From contig JAVEPB010000190.1 in the NCBI GenBank assembly GCA_030922375.1, positions 1 to 32,137 on the forward strand: a stretch of DNA of 32,137 nucleotides, given 5' to 3'. This document shows positions 8,384 to 18,065 of the stretch, piece after piece (within the stretch, counting starts at the first letter, position 1; every line of letters begins with the position of its first letter). This DNA comes from a bacterium (GTDB lineage: Bacteria; UBA8248). The notes beneath the pieces were generated by a model. It searched no databases, had not been told where the DNA came from, and saw nothing but the letters and a program-made list of their open reading frames with translations. The position numbers and the translations under genes were made by a program.

Positions 8384-10471
8384 ATGTTTGAAGTCACGGG
8401 AACCACCCGGAAAGCTCTGACGACGGCGACGCTTCTCGGCGGATTGATTCTGGCGGCGGTTGGCTGCGGAAGCGCGCCCTCGCCCCAGAGGGTTTCCGCT
8501 CCGCCCCGGCCGCCGGCGGAGCCCGTTATCTCTCCCGAGTCGCTGGCTTCCCCAGTCCCGCGCGCTCCGCTGAGACCCGGAAAGTGGGTGGCCTCGCCTC
8601 CGCCGCTGCCCGATCGCTCGCGCGAGGAGCTGACGAAAACGCTGCGCGCCAATCCGCGCGGCCCTCGGGTGGACAGCGTTTTATACGACCTCGGGCTTCA
8701 CTATTTCGCGGAAGGTAGATTCGACGCCACCATCCGGCACCTTCAAACCCTCCAGAGCCGCTTTCCCCTATCGCCTCTTTACGAGGAGAGCGAATACCTC
8801 CTCGGCCTCGCCCTGCAGGCCCGGGGACGCTACAAAGAGGCCTTCCTCCCCTTGCGCGGTTCCCTGAGCCGGGAGAAGAATCCCCTCCGGCGCGGCCTTC
8901 TTCATGCCGCCCTGGGCGAGGTCTACGAGGCGCAAAAGGACCCCCTGGCCGCGTTGAACTCCTACGGGGAGGCGCTCTCGGTCCACCCCGCCCTCCCGAA
9001 CACGATTCTGCTCCGGGGGCGTATCCTCTCGCTCGCCAAAACGGCTCTGGCCACCCATCAGGTTCAAGCCGCCGCCCGGCGCTTCCGCGGCGGCCCGGCC
9101 GGACCTATCCTGCGGCTCGAGTTCGCCCACCGCGCCGCCGCAGAAAATCGGCCCGAGGCCGCCCTCGCCGCCGCGCGCCTGTTTCTCAAGGACTATCCCG
9201 GCCACCCGAGGAAGGAGGAGACCGAGAATTTCGAGAAACGGCTTCGCGAAAAACTCAACGTCAACCAGGGCCGCGTCGGTGTGCTCCTTCCCCTGTCGGG
9301 CCCCGCCGCCGCGGCCGGAGAGCGGGTCTATCAGGGAATTCAGCTCGCCCTGCGCCATGCGCTCGAGAAAAACCCCGGACTTCGGCTTCAATTGGCTGTC
9401 CGGGACACCCGAAGCACCGCCCAAAGCGCGGGCAACGCCGCGGCCGGCGCCGACGAACTCGTCGGACAGGAAAAAGTCATCGCTCTCGTCGGACCGTTTT
9501 TCAGCCTCGCCGCGGAAGCGGCGGCGGCTGTGGCCCACCGAAAAGAAACGCCCCTCCTGACCCCCTTCGCCATCCGGATGGACATGAGCGCCAGCAGCCC
9601 CATGGTGTTCCGGAATTCCCTGACCAACCGCCTCCAAAGCAAGGGAATCTCCGCCTACGCAGTCCAGAATCTTGGAATTCGGCGGTTCGCCGTCCTCTTT
9701 CCAGAAGATCGGGACGGCCGGGAGCTTGCCGAGCGCTTCTCGGAAGACGTCAGGAGACTCGGCGGGCGCGTGACCAAAATGGTTTCGTTCGCGCCCGAGG
9801 CCAACGATTTCGGCTCCCAGATGCGGGCCCTGGGCGGGCTCTCGGACGCCCAGGTCGCGAGCCGAAAACGCGCCCGAGGCCTCAAAAAAACCGACCCCTA
9901 CGAAATCAAACTCCCCTTCGAGGCGCTCTTTGTTCCGGTCTACCACGACAAAGCCGTTCTTATCGCCCCGCAGGTTCCCTTCTACAACATGCAAGGGATT
10001 CACCTTCTTGGCGGGAGAGGATGGAACAACAGCGACCTCATCCGCTACGGCGAGAAATACGTGGAAAAATCCCTGTTCGTGGATGGATTCTTTCCCGACT
10101 CCGAGGAGCCCCGGGTGGTGCGCTTCGTCAACGAGTTCAGCCGGCTCTTCGGCCACAAGCCCGATATTTTCTCGGCCCTGGGCTACGACGCGGCCATGAT
10201 CGTTTTCTCGAGCCTCGCCAAGGGAGTGAACTCCCGGAGTTCGATGCGCTCGCACCTGAGCCGCCTGAGCGGCTTTGAGGGGGTCATGGGCTTGACGGAC
10301 ATGGGCCCGGACGGAGACACGAAACGGCAGCTCTTCGTCCTTACCGTCCGGAAGCGGCGAATCGAGCACCTCCAGATGATCACCCCGCACCGGGCAATCG
10401 CCTCGGGGGGCGTCGTCCCGCCCGAACCCGGTCCCGAGGCCGCTCCGGCTGGGCCCGACGTCAATCAATAA
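8384..10471 (+). CDS. Penicillin-binding protein activator, LpoA-like lipoprotein (TPR region plus type-1 periplasmic-binding fold)
   Basis: MFEVTGTTRKALTTATLLGGLILAAVGCGSAP (lipobox-like AAVGC); TPR-like LGLHYFAEGRFDATIRHLQTLQSRFP...; RVGVLLPLSGPAAAAGERVYQGIQLAL...VALVGPFFS. Confidence 0.82.
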   Translation: MFEVTGTTRKALTTATLLGGLILAAVGCGSAPSPQRVSAPPRPPAEPVISPESLASPVPRAPLRPGKWVASPPPLPDRSREELTKTLRANPRGPRVDSVLYDLGLHYFAEGRFDATIRHLQTLQSRFPLSPLYEESEYLLGLALQARGRYKEAFLPLRGSLSREKNPLRRGLLHAALGEVYEAQKDPLAALNSYGEALSVHPALPNTILLRGRILSLAKTALATHQVQAAARRFRGGPAGPILRLEFAHRAAAENRPEAALAAARLFLKDYPGHPRKEETENFEKRLREKLNVNQGRVGVLLPLSGPAAAAGERVYQGIQLALRHALEKNPGLRLQLAVRDTRSTAQSAGNAAAGADELVGQEKVIALVGPFFSLAAEAAAAVAHRKETPLLTPFAIRMDMSASSPMVFRNSLTNRLQSKGISAYAVQNLGIRRFAVLFPEDRDGRELAERFSEDVRRLGGRVTKMVSFAPEANDFGSQMRALGGLSDAQVASRKRARGLKKTDPYEIKLPFEALFVPVYHDKAVLIAPQVPFYNMQGIHLLGGRGWNNSDLIRYGEKYVEKSLFVDGFFPDSEEPRVVRFVNEFSRLFGHKPDIFSALGYDAAMIVFSSLAKGVNSRSSMRSHLSRLSGFEGVMGLTDMGPDGDTKRQLFVLTVRKRRIEHLQMITPHRAIASGGVVPPEPGPEAAPAGPDVNQ

Positions 10472-10480
10472 GGATAATTG

Positions 10481-13185
10481 CTACTGGCCCGGTCGAAACG
10501 GGTCGAAGGCGGGCCGGGAGGGCCTTCCCGGGCCCGGGCCTCTCACGGAGGGAATCGGGGTGGTGATGTCCCCGATGACCGGAGAGGGCTTGCCGGAACC
10601 TTGGCCCTTCTTCGTCCGGCGGGTGGCGTCTTCCCTGAAGAAACTCGACATCGATTTTTTCCGTATCCTCGGAGAGGAAAAATTGCCGGAGGGCTCGGTG
10701 CCCCGGACAAACGCCTGACGCACCGAGCCTTCGCTCCCACGAGGTACCCGGAGGCCGGTGTGGGGGTCGATGGAGACGAACCTCACCTTGGCCGGGCGCC
10801 TGAATCTTCGGCGGGGCAGCCCTTCGTGAATCGCCCCCATGATTTTCATCCAGATCGGCAACGCCGCGCGCCCGCCGGTTTCGTTTCTTCCGATCGTCGC
10901 CTTGTCGTCCATTCCCACCCAGACGCCCGCCGAATACTGCGTCGAGACGCCGATGAACCACGCGTCCTGATAATCGTTGGTGGTTCCCGTTTTTCCCGCA
11001 AGCGGTCGCTTGAGTTCCCGGGCACGAACGGCCGTACCCGACTGAACCACGTTTTCAAGAAGACTGAGCATCACGTAAGCCTCCTCGGGGGGAACGGCCT
11101 GCGTCACCGCCGGGGTCGCGTTCCAGATCGATTTTCCATCGGAATCCACCACGAAACTGATGACGTGCGGCTCGATGCGGCGCCCCCGGTTCGCGAGGGT
11201 GGCGTAAAGCGAGGTGAGTTCGAGCAGGGTGACCCCGCTCGACCCCAGGGCGATCGAAAGATTCGCCCGAAGCGGGGAGCGGATACCGAACCGCCTGGCC
11301 CGCCTCACCACTTTTCTCACGCCCACGGAGTTGGCGAGCTTCACCGTAACCACGTTTCGGGAGCGGGCGAGACCCTCCCGCAGCGTGGTGGGTCCGTAGA
11401 ATTTCTCCTCGAAGTTGGTCGGTTTCCAGTAACCCCGCGGGCCGTTTTGGGGGAAAATGATCGGGGTGTCCATTACGATATCCGATGGCGTCCAGCCGTC
11501 GCTGATGGCGGCGGAATAGACCACCGGTTTAAACGCCGAGCCCGGCGGACGCACCGCCTGGTAGGCGCGGTTGAACTGGCTTCGCTCGAAATCGTATCCC
11601 CCCGTCATCGCGCGGATGGCGCCCGTCGAGGGCTCGGTCACTATCGCCGCCGCCTGGACGTCGGGCTCTTGAACCAGCGCCACGGGCACTCCCCTGGGGG
11701 TGGGGCCTTCGTCTGCCTTCTCGCGTTCGAGGCGCTCGACGAGAATGACATCCCCGCGCCGGAGGATTTCCTTCAAGTCATCGAGGAGCAAACCTCTTCC
11801 GTTTTTCCGGGGGTCGAACGGACGGGCCCACTCCGCGTTCTCGAGATTCAGGACGGCGGTCCCCCGCCTCAGGCGAAGCCGGGCGGTATCGGGTCCGAGT
11901 TCGGCGACCACTGCCGGGAGCCAGCGCCCCGTCCGGAATTCACGCCGGTTCACGCCCGCGCCCATGAGCTTCGATACCATTCGCCACACCCGCTCACCGG
12001 CCCATCTCAAATCCACCGACCCGATGGGGCCCCTGTATCCGCGGCGGCGATCGACAGCCATAATCCCCTGCCTGACCGAGTCGATGGTGTCGCGCTGCAT
12101 CGAACGGCGGAGAGTGGTGTGAATCTTGATGCCTCCCCGGTAGAGCTTCGCCGCGCCGAACAGCCGCTCGGCCCGCCGCCGGACATACTCGACGGCATAA
12201 TCGGCCTCGCCCGGCCCCGCAGTTTTTTCACAAGCCGAATCGGCGTCACCTCGGCCTCGGCCCACTCCCCGGGGGTGATGAAGTTTTCCTCGATCATCCG
12301 ACGGAGCACGTGCGCCCGGCGCCGAAGGGCGCGCCGGTAGAATTTGAACGGGCTGTAGGAGGAGGGCGCCCGGGGAAGGCCCGCCAGAAGAGCCGCCTCG
12401 GGGAGGGTAAGCGACTCCGCGTTTTTTCCGAAATAGACACGGGAGGCGGCCTCGATGCCGTAAGCCCCCTCGCCGAAGTAAATCTGGTTGAGGTAGAAAT
12501 TCAGGATTTCGCGCTTGCTGTAGGTCTGCTCGATCCGGATTGCGAGAATGGCCTCCCGAATTTTGCGGTCGATACTTCGCTCGGGACTCAAGAACAGCGA
12601 CTTGGCGAGCTGCTGCGTGATGGTGCTCCCTCCCTCGACCACCCCCCAGTCGAAAAGGTTCTTGATCGCCGCCCGGCCGATACCCACCAGATCGACACCC
12701 GGATGCTCCTCGAAGCGGGCGTCCTCGGTCGCGAGGATGGCCTGGATCACCACGTCGGGAATCTGATCGAGGGTGACGAGAAACCGCTTCTCGACGTAGA
12801 ACTCGCGGAGCAGGCTTCCGCTCTGATCGAAGACGCGCGAGACGAGACTAGGCTTGTGCTTTCTGATGAGAGCGACGTCGGGAAGGTCCGCGGCCACATT
12901 TTGGTAGTAGTAGATTCCCACGCCGGTGGCGGCCACTCCGGCCAGCACCCCCACGATCAAACCGAAGGCCAGAGAGAACCGCACGAAGCGGCGAACCGAC
13001 CGGAGGACCCGCCTGGCGCCCAAGGCAAGAGCCATGCGCCGGGCGCTGGGCGGCCTGGCCCGGGCCTGCGCTTCCGGGGGCGGAGCCTTGGGCCGCCGCA
13101 CCACCGAGGAGCCGAAACCCCGGAGCCGGCGATGGGTTTTCGATAACGGTTTCTGGACCTTGGCCCGGCGGCGCCGTCTGGCCAT
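10481..13185 (-). pseudogene. mrcA: Penicillin-binding protein 1A (GT51 + transpeptidase), split into two frames by an apparent 1-nt deletion at an A6 run (12223-12228)
   Basis: ORF 13185-12007 has the GT51 part (ILATEDARFEEHPGVDLVGIGRAAIKN...GGSTITQQLAKSLFLSPERSIDRKIREAILAIRIEQTYSKREILNFYLNQIYFG). ORF 12265-10481 has the transpeptidase part (RPPGSAFKPVVYSAA, AGKTGTTNDYQDAWFIG). They join as ...IRLVKK|TAGPGEADYAVEYVRR... if one A is added. Real pseudogene, recoding and assembly error cannot be distinguished here. Confidence 0.85.
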
Positions 13186-13244
13186 CGCCTATCTCACTCC
13201 CCCGGCCGGGCAGTTGGGCGAAACTTCCCGGCCGGCCCGAGTCA

Positions 13245-14027
13245 TCATGCCTGCACCGACCCGCATGATATCGTAAACGCCTGGCCGGTGACCCCCCTGG
13301 CGTCATCGCTCGCCAGATAGACCGACATAGCGGCGATCTCGGCCGGATCGAGGAACCGCCCCATCGGGATACTCTCCCGTAACATATCGAGCGTCTCCTC
13401 CTCGCTCCGTCCCTCCCCGGCGAAGCGGGCGAGTTCGCTCCTTCCGTCCTCGATCATCCGGGTGTCCACAAAACCGGGGCAGATCGCGTTGACGGTCACC
13501 CCACTCGCGGCCACCTCGAGGGCCACCGAGCGGACGAAACCGATCACCCCGTGCTTGGCGGCGTGGTAGGCGCTGCGGTGGGCCCCGCCGACCTTTCCCG
13601 AAACCGAGCTCATCGCGATGACACGGCCCCAGCCCCGCCCCGCCATGGCGCCAATCGCGGCGCGCGTCACCCAGAAGACGCCGCTCAGGTTCACACGGAT
13701 GGTCTCGTCCCACATCTCATCAGAGATATCCCCGACCGAGGCGTGCTTCATTATCCCCGCGTTGGCCACGAGAACATCAATTCCCCCGAGGCGCGATTCC
13801 GCCTCGCGCACCGCATCGGCGACCTCCCCGGCGGCCCCCACGTCGCACTTGAGCGAAACGCCCTTTCTCCCCAGCCCCTCGATTTCGGCGGCGACGGAAT
13901 CGACCTCCGGACCCGTCCGGGCGATTACGGCGACATCCGCCCCCTCCCCGGCAAAAGCGAGGGCGACGGCGCGGCCGATACCGCGCCCGCCCCCGGTCAC
14001 CAGCGCCCGCCTGCCCTCAAGCCGCAT
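13245..14027 (-). CDS. SDR-family oxidoreductase (3-oxoacyl-ACP reductase / 3-hydroxybutyrate dehydrogenase-like)
   Basis: MRLEGRRALVTGGGRGIGRAVALAFAGEGADVAVIART...VLVANAGI...SAYHAAKHGVIGFVRSVALEVAASGVTVNAICPGFV; GGAGG upstream of ATG at 14027. Confidence 0.92.
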   Translation of the reverse strand: MRLEGRRALVTGGGRGIGRAVALAFAGEGADVAVIARTGPEVDSVAAEIEGLGRKGVSLKCDVGAAGEVADAVREAESRLGGIDVLVANAGIMKHASVGDISDEMWDETIRVNLSGVFWVTRAAIGAMAGRGWGRVIAMSSVSGKVGGAHRSAYHAAKHGVIGFVRSVALEVAASGVTVNAICPGFVDTRMIEDGRSELARFAGEGRSEEETLDMLRESIPMGRFLDPAEIAAMSVYLASDDARGVTGQAFTISCGSVQA

Positions 14028-15129
14028 GGGCGCCTCCCGGTGTCCCCGCCGTTTCCCCCAAAATTTCGCCGAGACCGATAGCCGCGCGGTCAAAAAACGC
14101 CGAGGTGAGCGAGACAATCTCATCGATCGAATCGAGCCGGTTGACCGCCTCCCGGAACGAGGCGCAATCCGGTATCCCCTTGGTGTAGGCGGCCAGGTGC
14201 TTCCGGCTGTTGAGGACCGCCTGCCGCTCTCCGAGGATTTCCACCAGATCGCGGATGTGGGTCAGCGCCATATTTTTTTTCTCGGCCAGATCGGGCGGAG
14301 GCGGGAGCTCCCCGGTTTTCAGCCATTGGTTCAGGCGGGAGAATATCCAGGGATTGCCGATGGCCCCTCGTCCTATCATGAGACCGTCCACCCCCGTTGC
14401 CTCGATCATCCGGATAGCGTCGGCGGGGGTGAGGATGCTTCCGTTTCCAAGGACGGGCACCGACACCGCTCTTTTCACGGCTGCGATGGTTTCAAGGTCC
14501 ACGCTCCCCGAGAAAAAAGCCTGCCGCGTCCGGCCGTGGACCGTGATAGCGGCGGCTCCGGCGTCCACGACGGTCCGCGCGAAGCGCCCGGCCATCTCCT
14601 TGCCCAGGGTGTCCCACCCCGTCCGCATCTTGACCGTCACGGGCCTTCTAACCGCCCGGACCATCGACCGCACGACCTTCCCCGCTCTGTCCGGGTCCTG
14701 AAGGAGGGCCGAGCCCGCCTTGTTTTTCGTGATTTTCTTCACCGGGCAACCGCAGTTGAAATCGATGATGTCCGCCCCCGCCTCCTCGACCAGCGCCGCG
14801 GCCTCGCCCATCATCGCCGGATCGGCGCCGAACAACTGGATCGAAACGGGTTTTTCGGCCGCCTCGTTTTTCATGATCCCGTAGGATTTCGCGTGCCGCC
14901 GGACGAGGGCCTGGCTGCTGACCATCTCGGTGCACACCATCCCCGCGCCCTGCCTGGAGACGAGCCTGCGGAAAGGCAGGTTCGTGTAGCCGGCCATCGG
15001 CGCCATGACGAGGCGGCCCCGCAGCCCCACCCCGCCGATTTCGAGGGGGGCGCTGTATCCGGGCGGAGGCGCGGGAACCGCGGCGATCTCTTGTTCCGAC
15101 TCGGGGGGGCCGGCTTCTTCAGGTCGCAT
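14017..15129 (-). CDS. dusB: tRNA-dihydrouridine synthase
   Basis: LVMAPMAGYTNLPFRRLVSRQGAGMVCTEMVSSQAL...DFNCGCPVKKITKNKAGSALLQDP...ITVHGRTRQAFFSGSVD...NGSILTPADAIRMIEATGVDGLMIGRGAIGNPW. Confidence 0.94.
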   Translation of the reverse strand: MRPEEAGPPESEQEIAAVPAPPPGYSAPLEIGGVGLRGRLVMAPMAGYTNLPFRRLVSRQGAGMVCTEMVSSQALVRRHAKSYGIMKNEAAEKPVSIQLFGADPAMMGEAAALVEEAGADIIDFNCGCPVKKITKNKAGSALLQDPDRAGKVVRSMVRAVRRPVTVKMRTGWDTLGKEMAGRFARTVVDAGAAAITVHGRTRQAFFSGSVDLETIAAVKRAVSVPVLGNGSILTPADAIRMIEATGVDGLMIGRGAIGNPWIFSRLNQWLKTGELPPPPDLAEKKNMALTHIRDLVEILGERQAVLNSRKHLAAYTKGIPDCASFREAVNRLDSIDEIVSLTSAFFDRAAIGLGEILGETAGTPGGAHAA

Positions 15130-15251
15130 CGAACAATCCTCTCGAAAATACCGCCATCAACTCTTAATTTCTCCGGCCCGGACGCTTCCACGCCGGGCGC
15201 TTCCACGCCGGAATAAATATCCCTGCCGGACTATTAAAGTTCCCAGCCGGG

Positions 15252-16439
15252 TCAGAGTTCCCAGGAGGGATCGGCGTCCATGTCCAAAAAATCCCGGAAC
15301 GCCCCGGGCCCCTCCCGGAGGAGCGAGAAACCGCCCGCGCAGGCGATCATCGCCGCGTTATCCGTACAATACCGCCGCGCCGGGAGGTGAAGGGACCAGC
15401 CCGACTCCCCGGCGCGGGCCATCAGCCGCTCCCTGAGCAGCCCGTTCGAGGCCACCCCTCCGCTCAACGAGACGGCGAGGAGCCCCTCGGCCCTCGCGAC
15501 GCCGTCCGTCTTCTCCACCAAGACCTCCACGGCCGCCTCCTGGAACCCGGCGGCCACGAATTTCACCTCATCGGCGGGGATTTCCTGGGGCCGCTCCCAG
15601 GGAGCGAGCAGCGGATCGCTCCGGTAGTAGCCATTTTTCTTTAAATAGTTTAACACAGCCGTTTTCAATCCACTAAAGCTAAAATCATAAGGTCGGTCCT
15701 TAAGGAAAGGCCTCGGTAATTTCAATGCCTCGGCGGCCTCCCCCCGCTCTTCTCTGAATTCGGCGTGAAGACGATCCACGCGCGCCCCACCCGGATATCC
15801 CAATCCCATCGTGGCCGCAACCTTGTCGTAGGCCTCACCGACGGCATCGTCGAGCGTCCCTCCCAGATGCCGGACATCCCCCTGCCTCTCGACGCGGTAA
15901 AAGTCCGTATGGCCGCCCGAGGCGACAAACGCCAGATGGGGATAGGGTGGCGGGCCTCCATAAGCGCCCGGCGCGGCATCGGCATCCGGCGCGGCATCGG
16001 CTCCCGGCACGGCATCGGCTCCAGGCACGGGCGAATCTTTTTCACCCGGCGAGGGATTTTCCAGGTAGAGTGAGCTGATGTGGCCGGCCAGATGGTGAAC
16101 CCCCACCAAAGGGAGCCCCCTTCCCCAGGCCAGCGCCTTAGCGGCCGAGAGCCCCACCAACAGCGCCACTATCAGGCCCGGACCCCGGGTGGCCGCCACC
16201 CCGTCCAGATCCCCGAGCGCCACCCCCGCGTCCTCGAGCGCCGCGCGGATCACCGGGTCTATCGACTCGAGGTGGCGCCTCGAGGCCAACTCGGGCACCA
16301 CACCGCCGAAGCGGCTGTGAACATCTTCCTGCGAGGCGACCACGTTCGACAGAACCCGGGGGGCATTTGTTCCGTTCTCGAATAACAGAACGGCGGCCGC
16401 CGTTTCATCACAACTCGATTCGATTCCCAGAACGTACAA
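15252..16439 (-). CDS. tsaD: tRNA N6-adenosine threonylcarbamoyltransferase TsaD; apparent TTG start
   Basis: (TTG)YVLGIESSCDETAAAVL...GVHHLAGHISSLYLENP...FVASGGHTDFYRV...SLSGGVASNGLLRERL; GAGGGAGAGG upstream of TTG. Confidence 0.95.
   Translation of the reverse strand: MYVLGIESSCDETAAAVLLFENGTNAPRVLSNVVASQEDVHSRFGGVVPELASRRHLESIDPVIRAALEDAGVALGDLDGVAATRGPGLIVALLVGLSAAKALAWGRGLPLVGVHHLAGHISSLYLENPSPGEKDSPVPGADAVPGADAAPDADAAPGAYGGPPPYPHLAFVASGGHTDFYRVERQGDVRHLGGTLDDAVGEAYDKVAATMGLGYPGGARVDRLHAEFREERGEAAEALKLPRPFLKDRPYDFSFSGLKTAVLNYLKKNGYYRSDPLLAPWERPQEIPADEVKFVAAGFQEAAVEVLVEKTDGVARAEGLLAVSLSGGVASNGLLRERLMARAGESGWSLHLPARRYCTDNAAMIACAGGFSLLREGPGAFRDFLDMDADPSWEL
15967..16030. repeat. 18-bp tandem repeat inside tsaD (three units plus a partial)
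   Basis: CCCGGCGCGGCATCGGCA / TCCGGCGCGGCATCGGCT / CCCGGCACGGCATCGGCT / CCAGGCACGG; encodes PGADAV-PGADAA-PDADAA-PGA. Confidence 0.9.
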
Positions 16440-16453
16440 GACGCCTCTCCCTC

Positions 16454-16468
16454 AAGATTTCAAATCTT
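16454..16468. promoter_or_regulatory. Perfect 15-bp dyad AAGATTT-C-AAATCTT in an AT-rich island just upstream of tsaD
   Basis: Inverted repeat read directly; 15-29 nt upstream of the tsaD TTG start; unusual base composition for this window. Confidence 0.4.
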
Positions 16469-16514
16469 CGAACTCTTAAAATCTCGAAATCTCTACAATC
16501 TGATAACCCATTCC

Positions 16515-16571
16515 AAAAACCGAAGGAGCCCTTGACCAGCCTCCCTGGAGGAAGGGCCGGGGCTCCTTCGG
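16515..16571 (-). terminator. Rho-independent terminator downstream of the S41 peptidase gene
   Basis: Minus strand CCGAAGGAGCCC...GGGCTCCTTCGG (12-bp perfect stem) followed by TTTTTGG; inner CCTCC/GGAGG hairpin. Confidence 0.75.
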
Positions 16572-16674
16572 CGAAACATTCGATTGACCGGCACCGAGCC
16601 AGGGCATTTTCTTGAGCAAAACAACCGAGGAGCGAAACGGCCGAGCGAAACCGGCCTCCATTTACCCGACTACG

Positions 16675-18021
16675 CTAGGCGCCTTTTTTAGCCAACTTTC
16701 CGGCCTGGGCGCCCTTGAGCAGGTGGTCGAGCGCCCGCTCGAGCTGGACATCCTTCACTTTCGCTTCTGGCGCGCCCTGCGCCCCGGCGGAGCCACCCCC
16801 GGTGGAACCACCCCCGGTGGAGGGAGTTTCGCCGGGCTTGACTCCCTTTTTCTCATCCTCGCTCGGCAGGTGGCCGGGAAGATCCCTCTCCCTGAGAATT
16901 CGCCGAGGGGAGACGGCGACCGGTGAGGCGACGATAATATCCGGCTCAATGCCCTTGCCCTGAATCAGCCTGCCGTTGGGCGTGTAGTAGAGCGCCGTGG
17001 TGAGCCGCAGGCCCGAGCCGTCCGTCAACGGTACGATGGTCTGGACCGATCCCTTGCCGAATGTCTTCTCGCCGACAACGGTGGCCCGCTTGAGGTCCTG
17101 AAAGGCCCCGGCCACGATCTCCGAGGCGCTGGCGCTTCCCGGATTGACCAGCACGACGACCGGCATTTTGAAACTCGGGTCCTGATCGGAGGAGGTGTAG
17201 CGGTTTCTCTGATTATTGACCCGGCCCTTGGTGTAGACGATGAGCTTGCCCGCGCCCAGAAACAGGTTCGAGACCGAGACCGCCTGGGAGAGCAGCCCGC
17301 CCGGATTGTTTCTGAGATCGATGACGAGGCCTTTCATTTCCTCGGGTCCGAGTTTCTCGATGGCCTTGCGCACTTCCTCGCCCGTCGAGGACTGGAAGCT
17401 GCGTATGCGCACATAGCCGACCCCGCCGCGCTCCATTCGGCTCCGGACGCTCTTGATCCGGATGACTTCGCGCGTGATCGTGAATTTCAGCGGTTTTTTC
17501 GCGTCCTTTCTGAAAACCGTGATCGTCACTTTCGAGCCGGGAACCCCGCGGAGCATCCGCACGGCGCCTTGAAGGTTCATCTCCTTCGTGCTTTTTCCCT
17601 CGATCTCGACGATTTGATCGCCCGCCTTGATTCCCTCCCGGTAGGCCGGGGTGTCCTCGATGGGGGTGACCACCGTCAACACTCCGCTCCGCACGGTGAT
17701 CTCGATTCCCAGACCCCCGAAACGGCCCGAGGTCTCGACCTGCATCTCTTTATAAAACTCGGGCGACATGTAGCTCGTATGCGGATCGAGGGTGCGCAGC
17801 AGCCCCCGTATCGCCCCGCGGATGAGCTTTTTGCCCTCGATCTCGTTGACGTAGTTCGTCTCGACCAGAGAGAGCACCTCGGTGAAGGTGCGAAGCTCGG
17901 GATAGGTCCCTCCCTCGCGCGCCGACGTGATGCTCATGGGGCTGAGGGCCAACCCGACGGCAAGGCCGCCCGCTGCGGCCAACCACAGCATCCAACTGCC
18001 CACCTGATGCTTTTTCGACAT
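16675..18021 (-). CDS. Carboxy-terminal processing protease, S41 family (PDZ domain)
   Basis: MSKKHQVGSWMLWLAAAGGLAVGLAL...DPHTSYMSPEFYKEMQVETSGRFGGLGIEI...GLVIDLRNNPGGLLSQAV...NPGSASASEIVAGAFQDLKRATVVGEKTFGKGSVQ; start at 18021, upstream part of the 581-aa ORF lacks family features. Confidence 0.93.
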   Translation of the reverse strand: MSKKHQVGSWMLWLAAAGGLAVGLALSPMSITSAREGGTYPELRTFTEVLSLVETNYVNEIEGKKLIRGAIRGLLRTLDPHTSYMSPEFYKEMQVETSGRFGGLGIEITVRSGVLTVVTPIEDTPAYREGIKAGDQIVEIEGKSTKEMNLQGAVRMLRGVPGSKVTITVFRKDAKKPLKFTITREVIRIKSVRSRMERGGVGYVRIRSFQSSTGEEVRKAIEKLGPEEMKGLVIDLRNNPGGLLSQAVSVSNLFLGAGKLIVYTKGRVNNQRNRYTSSDQDPSFKMPVVVLVNPGSASASEIVAGAFQDLKRATVVGEKTFGKGSVQTIVPLTDGSGLRLTTALYYTPNGRLIQGKGIEPDIIVASPVAVSPRRILRERDLPGHLPSEDEKKGVKPGETPSTGGGSTGGGSAGAQGAPEAKVKDVQLERALDHLLKGAQAGKLAKKGA

Positions 18022-18065
18022 ATCGAACACTCCCAGAAATGCGGCTAGAGAACTTTGAAAAAACT

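Noticed and set aside
8768-10468. 566-aa minus-strand ORF antisense to the LpoA-like gene
   Set aside because: Shadow ORF in GC-rich DNA; low-complexity, no recognisable domain, opposite strand gene is clearly coding.
12223-12229. Canonical programmed -1 frameshift heptamer (A AAA AAC) in PBP1A
   Set aside because: The AAAAAAC string exists but the zero frame is GTG AAA AAA CTG, so codon phase does not match X XXY YYZ; an indel is more likely, slippage not excluded.
10478-12340. 620-aa plus-strand ORF antisense to PBP1A
   Set aside because: Antisense shadow ORF of a well-supported PBP1A coding region.
13618-15216. 532-aa plus-strand ORF
   Set aside because: Antisense to SDR and dusB; Arg/Pro/His-rich composition typical of spurious frames.
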